Below are positions 49,320 to 58,515 of a stretch of 64,000 bases of DNA, piece after piece. The first letter of the stretch is position 1. The number at the start of each line of letters is the position of its first letter. The notes under the pieces are model-generated. The model searched no databases. It had not been told where the DNA came from and was given only the letters and a program-made list of their open reading frames with translations. Source of the stretch: Mesodorylaimus sp. YZB2_4 (taxonomy: Eukaryota; Nematoda; Enoplea; Dorylaimida; Dorylaimidae); contig JASANH010000455.1 in the NCBI GenBank assembly GCA_030248295.1, positions 62,001 to 126,000 of the forward strand, read 5' to 3'. Made by a program: the position numbers and the translations under genes.

Positions 49320-50065
49320 AATTTTAGTTTTTGTGGGTTGGGCCCAATGCGGCCCCAGTTCCCCACGGGACTTCCGACCCGTTTTGCCTATAGCCAGCCA
49401 GCAGTCATGATATTGTAATGACGATCCCCGATGTTGCTCGCCTAACCACTTGTCTACGGGCTCGGGTTCTCAGGGGCTTCGGGTGGCAGTGTGAGGACTC
49501 ACAACCCGGAACCGAACTCACCGAACGTGCACAGACTACGATGAGCCATACTCGATTATTGACCACACAAATATTCCCGAAACGCACGCACACTACTACT
49601 CTCGGTGACAGTCAACCAACAGTCTGCCTAGCATAGCAACGCACACGCCCGACCAGAAGTATGCAGCATTACACTATCACTCGGATACACGCGGACGCAC
49701 GCTATCATTCCAGCACAGCTTCATCACAATATGATAAGCGAGGCCGTGAGGTGACCAGCTCTCACAGCAGTTTCGCTCTGTGCGTCTCCACTAGGAGCAC
49801 CTCCACACGAGGGCATCCTGTGCCAGCACTAGTGTCCCAGGATGATACTGGGCGAGAATAAAGTACCTTCTGGATTGGTCTTTGACAACCAGTTTCCTGA
49901 TTCTCCACTCTTTCGGCGTCCGCCACTTGACGGTACGGGGTGAGTCGCCCAGAGCCAGGTGCGCAAGGCCACCGCCAGACTTAGTAAACTGCCTTCCTCA
50001 GCCGGAACAAAATTGCGGTCTCCCAGTCAAGGTTGCTGGCCCAAGCAATCGCGGGACCAACGCCT
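49320..50065 (-). mobile_element. SINE copy D, interrupted by an LTR-like insertion
   Basis: Minus-strand sense, with the longest 3' end in the window. On the plus strand it starts TTTTTTTAATTTTAG, then GTGGGTTGGGCCCAATGCGG and CTATAGCCAGCCAGCAGTC. The body resumes after the insertion (49729 onward) with the GTGAGGTGACCAGCTCTC and GAGCACCTCCACACGAGG blocks shared with copy A. The head region near 50000-50065 is diverged. Confidence 0.85.
49414..49728. mobile_element. Solo-LTR-like element (315 bp) nested in SINE copy D
   Basis: Begins TGTAATGAC and ends TTCATCACA, i.e. TG...CA with imperfect terminal inversion. It is flanked by a 4-base direct repeat ATAT (49410-49413 and 49729-49732). Removing element plus one ATAT restores CAGTCATGATATGATAAGC, which aligns without gaps to the uninterrupted SINE copy B (CAGTCATGATATGATGAGC on its sense strand). 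No internal retroelement genes remain. Confidence 0.85.
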
Positions 50066-51225
50066 TCATCAACTGAGCCACCGTGGCTCTTGACTTCAAG
50101 TGCAGATATAATTATATCATTGCCTTCGCGGCACTTGACTTCCTTTCCTAGTCGGCTCCCAGGTCCTCGGGTTGCCAATGTCACGCTGCTGTACTACGTG
50201 ACCGCGTGTGGAGAGGAGCAATCTCGAGACCAATCACACCAGACGAGAATTATATTACGGTCCTCTATCCTCTACACGTAGCCCTGGCGAGCAAGCCTTA
50301 CAATAGCGCACACTATACTACATGATATCTGCGCGGGAGATGCAAACTCTACTGTGAGACCAACCCATACCTGTACCTAGCAGATCAATATTGGTACAGG
50401 TTTGTTTGGATACATAGGTTAGGTGGGTATAGAAGATGACCAATGGCTACAGGCGGCATGATTTTGGTGCCCCTGTAGGACACAGAGAGACACGTGGACA
50501 CTATCAACCTGTGAAGCCATAACCTTTGAACTTTCCACTGCTGCCGATGGAGATAACAGGCCAACAGAAAACTCACCAAAAACGCAGACTTAGTTCCTGG
50601 TAGAAGAATGATTTTTTGGTTTGTTTTCTTGCTGTTGCTGGAGATATGCAATTTTCACGCAGTGCTAATCCACTTTTCCAGACCTCAAATGGCAGCAAGA
50701 GTTCCTGAAGATGCGATACGTCTACTTATGTCTGTAAAAGATTTGTGAACGGCAGTTTCGCTTATTTAAATCGTCTTGCATTCAGGATATGCCAGCGTAA
50801 TATTTGGCATCCAGCTTAGAAAAAACAACTACTGATCGTGAGAGCCACTCTTTTTGAATAGATGCCTCATTTTACCTTAAGGCACTATACATTCTATTGC
50901 CCATCTGACTGTGACCTATTACTCAAACCACATTGTCGGATCTAGTTCCATGTTTTGACGCTGATCCCAACTGCCACCCACCATACTCCACTCTCCCATT
51001 CCTCCTCAGTAATATGAAAAATAGAGTTGAGAGAGCGTCATCCTAGTCGCCTTGTTGTGCCATCTATCACACCGACGTGGCACAGCGTAAATGTGCCCCT
51101 GGTTCCTGTACCTGCTCTGTAACGTATTCGTCGGTCAATTATGTCTAGCGGTTATTCAAAACGAGCAAAGCAGGTTCCTAACCACATCAAACTATGGCAC
51201 ACTGTTTTCGCATAGGTTAAAATCA
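50066..51225. other. Intergenic stretch 3' of the mucin gene
   Basis: No gene recognised. A short exon-like piece at about 50682-50735 on the plus strand (acceptor CTTTTCCAG, frame LKWQQEFLKMRYVYLC, weak donor GTAAAAG) is isolated. Confidence 0.4.
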
Positions 51226-54194
51226 TCAACACGTAGATACGGGGGAAGCTGGACGGTGGTCAAAGTAATGCCTATCCTTCCTATGAAAATGCTCGGCGAT
51301 GATGCCATTGCTTTCGAAAGGGTGGAAGTCCTTATGGTAATAAATGGCTGGTTGAGCAACGTCGAAGTCCAACTCCTTGCATTTTGCGAAATAACTTTCC
51401 AGCAAGGTCGCATCGAGCTTGAATACTTCTGTACATCCGTAAGAACATATGCGAATTACCCATTCGCCATAAGCAATGACTCCTTTTCCATTCGGCTTCA
51501 ATAGCCATTGCCATTCTGGTTTTCTGTCCGGAAGCTTCTCTCTCGTTCTCGCGCAGTAAACGAAGGTCCAGTCTGCAGTAAACGGGCGACAGGTTTAAAT
51601 AGCGGACTGGTGATATGGATGATACATGCACTACTGTATACTTACTCGCGGCGGTATACTTACTTCCATGCTCAGCCATGTCTTCATCAGAGCCATCTTC
51701 TGATTCTTCACCGCTACAACTCACGTGAGATATGTTGGCTGAAGGATGAGTATTGTTGTGCAGGTTTGGTGTCCCTCCTGTATCGTTTCGGTCTCCCTCA
51801 GGGAAAATTTCAGAGAATGACTCGGAACCAGTCTTGTTTGTAGTGGCCTTTTCCGTTTGATCAGTTGCTGTCGCAGCGCCAGTGATGTTGGCCGTGGCAG
51901 CTGCTGGAGTGGCAGTGACTGTAACCGCTAACGTGCTATTGTGCGGCTCAATGCCGGTTGAAGCAGAACCTGGAAGGGAAACATCATGAACCAGGTTGTT
52001 AGTTGTGCTGGGGTGCCCTTTTAGAAATAAGGCTTATATCATCTGAAAACTTGGTCCATTGCTATCAGTCCCCTGAATCCCGATATTTGCAGAACCTATC
52101 ACAGCAGCTGGAATCGATAAGGCACCCCATATAACTGCCTCAGTAATACCTGGTTCTGAAAATAGACCTGGCGTAGTTCCAGATTCTAGACCAGCCAATG
52201 TGTCATTGGGCGCAGTAATGTTGGCCAAAGGCTCCAATTTTGTGCCAGTGTCTGACCGGGAAGTTGAGCCAGGCGTTGTAGTGTTCGCCAAGATTCCAGA
52301 TTCTGGACCACCTAATGTGGCATTGGGTGCTGTGATGTTGCCCAAAGGCCCCAATTCTGTGCCAGTCTCTGGCGGTGAAGTTGAGGCAGGTGTTGTAATG
52401 CTCGCCAAAGTTCCAGATTCTGGATTAGCTGATGCAGCATTAGGTGCTGTGATGTTAACCGAAGGCCCCAAGTCTGTGCCAGTCTGTGACGGCGAAGTTG
52501 AGGCAGGTGCTGTAATGTTCGCCAAAGTTCCAGATTCTGGACTAGCTGATGCAGCATTAGGTGCTGTGATGTTGGCCGAAGGCCTCAATTCTGTGCCAGT
52601 CTCTGGCGGTGAAGTTGAGGCAGGTGTTGTAATGTTCGCCAAAGTTCCAGATTCTGGACTACCTAATGTGGCATTAGGTGCTGTAATGTTGCCCAAAGGC
52701 CCCAATTCTGTGCCAGTCTGTGACGGCGAAGTTGAGGCAGGTGTTGTAATGCTCGCCAAAGTTCCAGATTCTGGACCACCTAATGTGGCATTGGGTGCTG
52801 TGATGTTGCCCAAAGGCCCCAAGTCTGTGCCAGTCTGTGACGGCGAAGTTGAGGCAGGTGCTGTAATGTTCGCCAAAGTTCCAGATTCTGGACTAGCTGA
52901 TGCAGCATTAGGTGCTGTGATGTTGGCCGAAGGCCTCAATTCTGTGCCAGTATCTGGCGGCGAAGTTGGGGCAGGTGTTGTAATGTTCACCAAAGCTCCA
53001 GATTCGGGAGTAGTACCTGCCAGCGTTAGAGATGGAGTGCTTATATTCGCAATGGCACGTTCAGAAGTGGCGGGCGGTACGATACCTGAGAAGAAGACAA
53101 AATTTAAGGTCAATCATAAGTGACATACCCGCCAAAGTTTTGTTTCTTAGTGTGTAATTAGACCAGGACTTATTCCATGTAGCGTAGCATGTAAAAATCA
53201 GACTAGTCGGACATTGGCTATTACTGTACCTGACGCTGGTGTACTCTCGAGTACCATAGTGGTGCCTTCAAGTGCGCTCGGGGCAGTAGAAACAGCTTCG
53301 TGGCACACACACTGGTAGCGCCCAGACGGGTGGCCATCGAGCAGTTTAGGAGTGCATTTGCAGGTCAGCGGGTACCTTGGCGGATTCCTAGGCGTCTCAG
53401 ATGTAACTTCCGGAATAAGAGCAGCAGTTGCAGCAATGATTGGCTCATCGGCAGTCAAAGTAAGTGGTGCGGGAAGGATGACAGGTACAGTGACTTCGGT
53501 GACGGCAGGAGGGGTCGTAGATGCAGGAATGGGTGTAGTGGACGCATCAAAATCATCATTGCAAACGCACTTATATTTTCCGGGGTACTTGGTACTCGGG
53601 GAGCATACGCACTTAAGTGGGTATTTAGGCTTCCAACTTGGCCTATCAGACGGAGCTGGAGGTAAATGTTGGTCCTGGCCCAGTGTTGGTTCAGGAGTGG
53701 AAGCAAAAGCGGTAGCGCTTGATCTGACTATAAATTCATCCATAATATTTGGTGCAGTTGGAACCGGCTTAACACCAGTCTCATTGCAACGGCAATGCAC
53801 GTGTCCATCAGTGGCTGGCTTGCAATCGCAAATTAGCGGGTAGCTGGACATGTCATTCAGACTTTCGACGTCAATGCCAGCAGCAGGATTTAAAAACGCA
53901 GGATGTTTTCCAATATCTTGCTCATCATCATCTCTGTCTTCCGAAGGTGCATTGTTTGACGGAGTGAAAGCGGTCTCGTTGAGACCTGACGTTGAGCCAC
54001 TATTTACTGCATTCTCGTTCGGTGGATCATCAAGCTTCGGGTTTGCAAAGTGATACCTCTGAGCCAAGTCAGCTCCACCTTCTGCTGGTATAGCTATGCC
54101 TGAAACAAATGTGCAAAAATGATTCTTGCTCCGATGTCAATAAAATCTTACCCAGCAAGGAGGATGATACCAGCAAGAAGACAAATATAAACAT
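51226..54194 (-). CDS. Secreted mucin-like protein with CxC modules, tandem repeats and a novel C-terminal domain
   Basis: Five exons in phase 1: 54194-54152, 54099-53230, 53085-52150, 51969-51664 and 51572-51226; about 833 residues. Exon 1 is a clean signal peptide (MFIFVFLLVSSSLLG). Exon 2 has three spaced modules, YPLICDC...HCRC, YPLKCVCSPS...YKCVC and YPLTCKCTP...YQCVC, that is YPLxCxC, 10 to 13 residues, CxC, separated by Pro/Thr/Ser linkers. Exon 3 is seven 39-residue repeats (PESGTLANITTPASTSP...) with repeated NIT and NAT glycosylation sequons. Exon 4 is Thr/Ser/Asn-rich then acidic (GEESEDGSDEDM). Exon 5 is a compact, unrecognised domain (NWTFVYCARTREKL...YGEWVIRICSYGCTEVFKLD...). 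Probably an extracellular, heavily glycosylated surface or secretion product. I know no named family with this plan. The exon 3 donor is the least certain junction. Confidence 0.75.
52190..53008 (-). repeat. Seven tandem 117-bp coding repeats in the mucin gene
   Basis: Seven consecutive 39-codon units starting PESG, followed by a decaying partial unit (LESGTTPG). Units 1 and 4, 2 and 5, and 3 and 6 resemble each other most (for example TELRPSANITAPNAASAS in 1 and 4), suggesting a three-unit block was duplicated. The complementary strand is also open for over 300 codons as a by-product. Confidence 0.95.
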
Positions 54195-55112
54195 GTCGGT
54201 TGTTACACCGGGAGAAAACACTGTTTAGGACAGCGGAACGTGACCTCTCAGTCGGCTCAGTTGACGCACAAATGCACTTTGTCTTGGCGGACCTAGTTTC
54301 TGGTTTACGTCCCAATGATCATTTTGTGAAGTATCCTCTTTATTACGCACAGCCGATCCTCCACCAAAAAGACATAAGTGGTACGATGTGATTAGTGCAT
54401 GAACAACTGGTTCTACTGTAAACCAAGCATGCGAGCGTGTAAAAGAGTCATCTACACACGTGAAGTGTGCAAAAGTTTTATTCGTTAGGCGTACGTACTC
54501 GGTTACATGGTCGTTTAGCAAAGGATGGTATCTGCGTCCAGGATGCTCCAATAGTTCTCGTCTCCCTTGAATGACTTTTATAGAGACACGGTGTTACGCA
54601 TTCAATAACACCAGAGTGACAAGTCTATTTGCGATTGCAAACCAGTAATGGGACAAGGGAGCGGCAGCAATGCAATGTTTACTTGATATATCTCCATAAA
54701 ATTTCAACGATGAGACAGCCAAAGTTATGAAGAAAACAAAAAACTGGACCCAAAGAACATTACTGAACAGCAGGTATCGAGAACGCACTTCAAGCAGAAG
54801 TAGTACTTAAGATGCAGGTTACTGCATCCGCTGCAATTAGAATTGCTGCACAGAGCATTTTGTTGAAATGGACGAGTGACATGAGGTGGAATGGAGGGGC
54901 ACCTTGGTGAGCACGCCTAACTCTAGTAATGAGTATTCTAAGGGAATGACAAGTACTCGTGCCGGTGCGTTTGGGTGCTTGTAAGTAGCAAGGACTCGTA
55001 TCCAAGGGCCATTCACACTTCAAATATGTATATGCGGGGTGCAAACAAGTAAGAAAGGCCAACACAGTTGACAGCACTCAGTCTATAAGCATGCGTATAT
55101 GGCACATATCAA
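54195..55112. other. Intergenic stretch between the mucin and transporter genes
   Basis: Presumed mucin promoter and transporter 3' flank. No coding region or repeat recognised. Confidence 0.5.
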
Positions 55113-56765
55113 TCACACAAAAGCAGGAGCTTGACCGTCCCGCGTGTCTCTGTTAAACTTGTGCCCCACTGTTAACAAATGCTTGTTCTCTTCGTCCGCA
55201 TCATTTGTTTGGTCGTTGCATTGGCGATTGACACAGGAGATTGTACTGGTGGTGGTCGCTGATGAAACTGAATTTTCGCTTTTTGCACGAATTCTATTTC
55301 GTTTCTGAGTAATTGCCAACATTTGTTCCGCCACGTCGGCCACTGACATTTGATTAGTTTCGGGTAAGTAGAACGCAAAATAGGCAGTGCACGCCACTAG
55401 TGGCACTGTATAGACCAAAACTGCGAACGTGCCGACGGAGACCGCGAGTGGATGAAAAACTAAGACGTAAAATGAATTGGTTGACCAAAATGCCACCTCG
55501 CTAATTGATCCAGCTACAGAGCGAACTTTGTGTGGACTGACCTCAGCGAACAGCGACTCCAGCACAGCGCCAGGACCAAGCGAATAGGCGAAGGTCATCA
55601 GACCGATGAAAGCGGCAGCCGTAGCTCCGAATTCAAACCCCACTGATGGATCGTGTGAGAATACGTATCGACCCAATGCTCCTACGAATATGAGTGCGAT
55701 ATTGCACAGGATACACGTTATCAATGTGCTCAACAAAAGTGTGCGGCGCCCCAATCGATCGACAACGAAAATCGATATTATGGCACCAATGATGCCAGCT
55801 ACATTGAATAGCATAGAAGCCAATTTAGATTCCCGCGCTGGCATGCCCAATTCGATGAACATCTCCGTACTGTAGGCGTCCACGACATCCACGCCCATAC
55901 TGCTGTATACGATCCCTGCTACCATGGATATAATCAGGGGAAATCGCACTGTTTTCAAGCGAAGGGCTTGAGAGAAAGATAATTCTTCTGATGCTAGGCG
56001 ACGTTCACGTTCTAGTTCTTTGAAAACGCTCGAAACGTCGGCATCGGAGCCATGGTAAAAAGTAATGCTTGCTCCGGCTTTCTTTTGTAGTCTTCGAGTC
56101 AAGTAGAGAAATTTGGGCGTGGCCGGAAAAAACGGATAGGAAACCATTTGTACTATAGCTAATGGCAGGCATACACCCAATAACAGCTGAGCATGGCCAA
56201 TCGAACCCGAGCCCCAGACCTCGGGTAAGCCACAGGCCATTGCTGACACTATGGCCACAGCCATCACAAACCCGGCCAAGCTATTCAATGTGCCTCGATA
56301 GCGATCAGGTGAGCACTCGCTTAAAAATACCCGTAAACTCGGACACACCAAACCCGTACTGATGCCCGATAATAAACGGCCAACCATCAACAACTCAAAA
56401 TAGCCGTAAGGCGGGGAAAGAATCATGAAAAGACTGCCAGCAACTTGAAACGCACCCGCAATTAACATCAGTGTGCACTTGCGACCAAATTTATCCACAA
56501 CCCAAAATGCATTCACCGAACCCAATAGAGCCCCGATTTGCCACGAACTAACAGTTATTGACCAAATAGTGGACAGTTTAGACTCGGATGGCACCTGGCC
56601 ATCGTTGTATCTCTGCGCATAGGACTCGTTTATAAGTCTTTGATAGGTCTCGTGAGCTACATTCAAAACGGCGTGATGGTAACCAACTGGGAAATAGCTG
56701 AGTACAGTGACGCCGATGGCTGTCAGGAAGAGTCGCCACGGCGGAAGACAACCTTTCGTGTCCAT
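55113..56765 (-). CDS. MFS sugar transporter (SLC2/GLUT-like), intronless
   Basis: A single open frame of 550 codons from ATG at 56765 to the stop at 55113. About twelve membrane helices are apparent. Family signatures: VVDKFGRKCTL between helices 2 and 3, VGRLLSGISTGLV, FLSECSPDRYRGTLNS, the mirrored VVDRLGRRTLLL between helices 8 and 9, SLFAEVSPHKVRS, and YLPETNQMS after helix 12 (the PETKG position). It likely moves hexose or a related solute across the plasma membrane. The QLS motif of class I glucose transporters is not apparent, so the substrate is open. The long C-terminal tail (about 85 residues) is Ser/Asn rich. Every other well-supported gene in the window has introns, so absence of any here suggests a retrocopy origin, but the frame is intact and looks functional. 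Confidence 0.9.
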   Translation of the reverse strand: MDTKGCLPPWRLFLTAIGVTVLSYFPVGYHHAVLNVAHETYQRLINESYAQRYNDGQVPSESKLSTIWSITVSSWQIGALLGSVNAFWVVDKFGRKCTLMLIAGAFQVAGSLFMILSPPYGYFELLMVGRLLSGISTGLVCPSLRVFLSECSPDRYRGTLNSLAGFVMAVAIVSAMACGLPEVWGSGSIGHAQLLLGVCLPLAIVQMVSYPFFPATPKFLYLTRRLQKKAGASITFYHGSDADVSSVFKELERERRLASEELSFSQALRLKTVRFPLIISMVAGIVYSSMGVDVVDAYSTEMFIELGMPARESKLASMLFNVAGIIGAIISIFVVDRLGRRTLLLSTLITCILCNIALIFVGALGRYVFSHDPSVGFEFGATAAAFIGLMTFAYSLGPGAVLESLFAEVSPHKVRSVAGSISEVAFWSTNSFYVLVFHPLAVSVGTFAVLVYTVPLVACTAYFAFYLPETNQMSVADVAEQMLAITQKRNRIRAKSENSVSSATTTSTISCVNRQCNDQTNDADEENKHLLTVGHKFNRDTRDGQAPAFV

Positions 56766-58515
56766 GCTTATACAGCTATTCAGAATCGATCTCTCAACTT
56801 GTCTTGTATCGGTTGAAGTGCGTGTGACAAAGTTGGCTCACCGAAGATCACCGATCTTTCGTTGTCAAGTAGTCAGTTAGACGAGAACCATGGACGCTGT
56901 GAAGACACAGTACGTGGAACCTTGACCAACGTCAGATCATAGAATAGTCCGTATATTAGCAACAGTTCGCTTTGGGTTTTCCATCCACATGGGCAAATAA
57001 ATGAATGAGTTTCGATCAAATGTGAAATGGATTAACATAGTCGGGCAAAGGTTTCATGAAGCATGTGCTCCCAACTGGATGTCAGTGGCACACTAGTCAC
57101 TGCTCAACAACTTATGAAGGGTAGGGAAAGCTTAGGCCAGCCCGTTCACGGTTGCCAGGCGATACCAGCCCTGCTCGGACTTATTCCCAATGGCAAACAG
57201 GAGCCGAAAACAAAAATGGACGAAAATGAACGATTTTTTGAAGCTAGCGATGGCTAGATAATTAGAAATGGGCTGGAACTAAATATGTTCGTGTACTCTG
57301 TCCTCGGCTATGTTCACTAACCCTGGTTCAGGAAATTTCCTCAATTCCCTGGTTTCAGAAGCAACGACGGTGAGAAAAAATAAGATTTTCTTTTGGCGAT
57401 ACGATATGAGCTCAGGAGCAGGTAGAAGAGAATCCGACAGCAAATGCTGGTAGAAGCAGCTGTCACCGAGAAAAACGTAGAAAATTCCTTTGAGACGTTT
57501 CTCTTGAGAGGCTTGTCTTCTTTCTCGTTTCCTACGCGCTAGTTTTCTTCTAGTAAAATGTCATTTCCTTGAGCAAGCGACATCTTTTTCTTCGTCCCTT
57601 TACTCCAGGACGAATTACTTGTCAAACGTCCGTAATCGAGACTGACGGGCTTAAAATGGAATAAGGACTGCAAATCTTTCAAATGCTCGTTTGCTGCGAG
57701 GGCAAAGAGAACATGCGAAAATCGGATGACGAGCCAGTAAGCACAAATCACCAGCACCGGATGCGGTCATAATTCTATTCTTGCCAGGCTATAAGCCACT
57801 TATTGAAAGACGTCACTAACCGAAGACAATCAGTCAAACAAGAAAAGTTTGCCCCGCCTTTGCACTATTCACGTAGGCATTCTAGAACCTAACAACAAGT
57901 TGGTGTGGGCAAGAATAGATCCAGCTAACGGTAAGAAGTTGGTGAACAACTCAAAGACACTGCTGCCACTTGCGATGTTTGGCATTGCATCCAGCACACA
58001 TGTTGTGGAAGACTTTTTGAGGGTGAAGTTGGCAAAAACACGTGAGCTGGGCAGGCAGGCACCGACTTGGCCTTGCTTTAAGGCGAAGGGTATTCAGGTT
58101 CAGGCGGTTGCGTAGAAAAACACGGCTGCTTTGGGGGATTGGCACTGAATACACAGTTAGCTCGTGTTACGTCACTGGATTGTGTACTGTACTCCATGTT
58201 GTGACTACTTCCTGGTTTCAAAAGCGCATTTGTTATTATTAATTAAGATTTGAGCGTAAGTTATAAATGATACACGTACAGCGTAAGTTATAAATGATAC
58301 TGTAGCTTCCATTAAAGGCATCTTACTCGTAGAACTGGCGAAGCAAAACAAAATAGGCACGCATTCAATGTTTTTAATAATCACGTTTCCTCGAAATCAC
58401 AGCCTTTTTATTGGCTGATAATCACAGCTAAAATCAAGGCCAGGAAGCAACTGATACTGCTATAATGATTGGATACTGACGAAGCTTCTTCCGGATCATC
58501 GCCCATTGGCTCAGT
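56766..58515. other. Intergenic stretch between transporter and metalloprotease
   Basis: No gene supported. The minus-strand frame at 57757-57539 lacks an ATG. A 20-base sequence (GCGTAAGTTATAAATGATAC) is repeated at 58254-58273 and 58281-58300 with period 27, next to a TACTGTA word. Confidence 0.5.

Noticed and set aside
52200..53123. 307-codon open frame on the plus strand opposite the mucin repeats
   Set aside because: It is a by-product of the 117-bp repeat being free of stops on both strands. The minus strand has the signal peptide, splice phases and sequons.
57539..57757. Hydrophobic minus-strand frame resembling a signal peptide protein
   Set aside because: No ATG; a TGA lies just upstream and no acceptor could supply a start.
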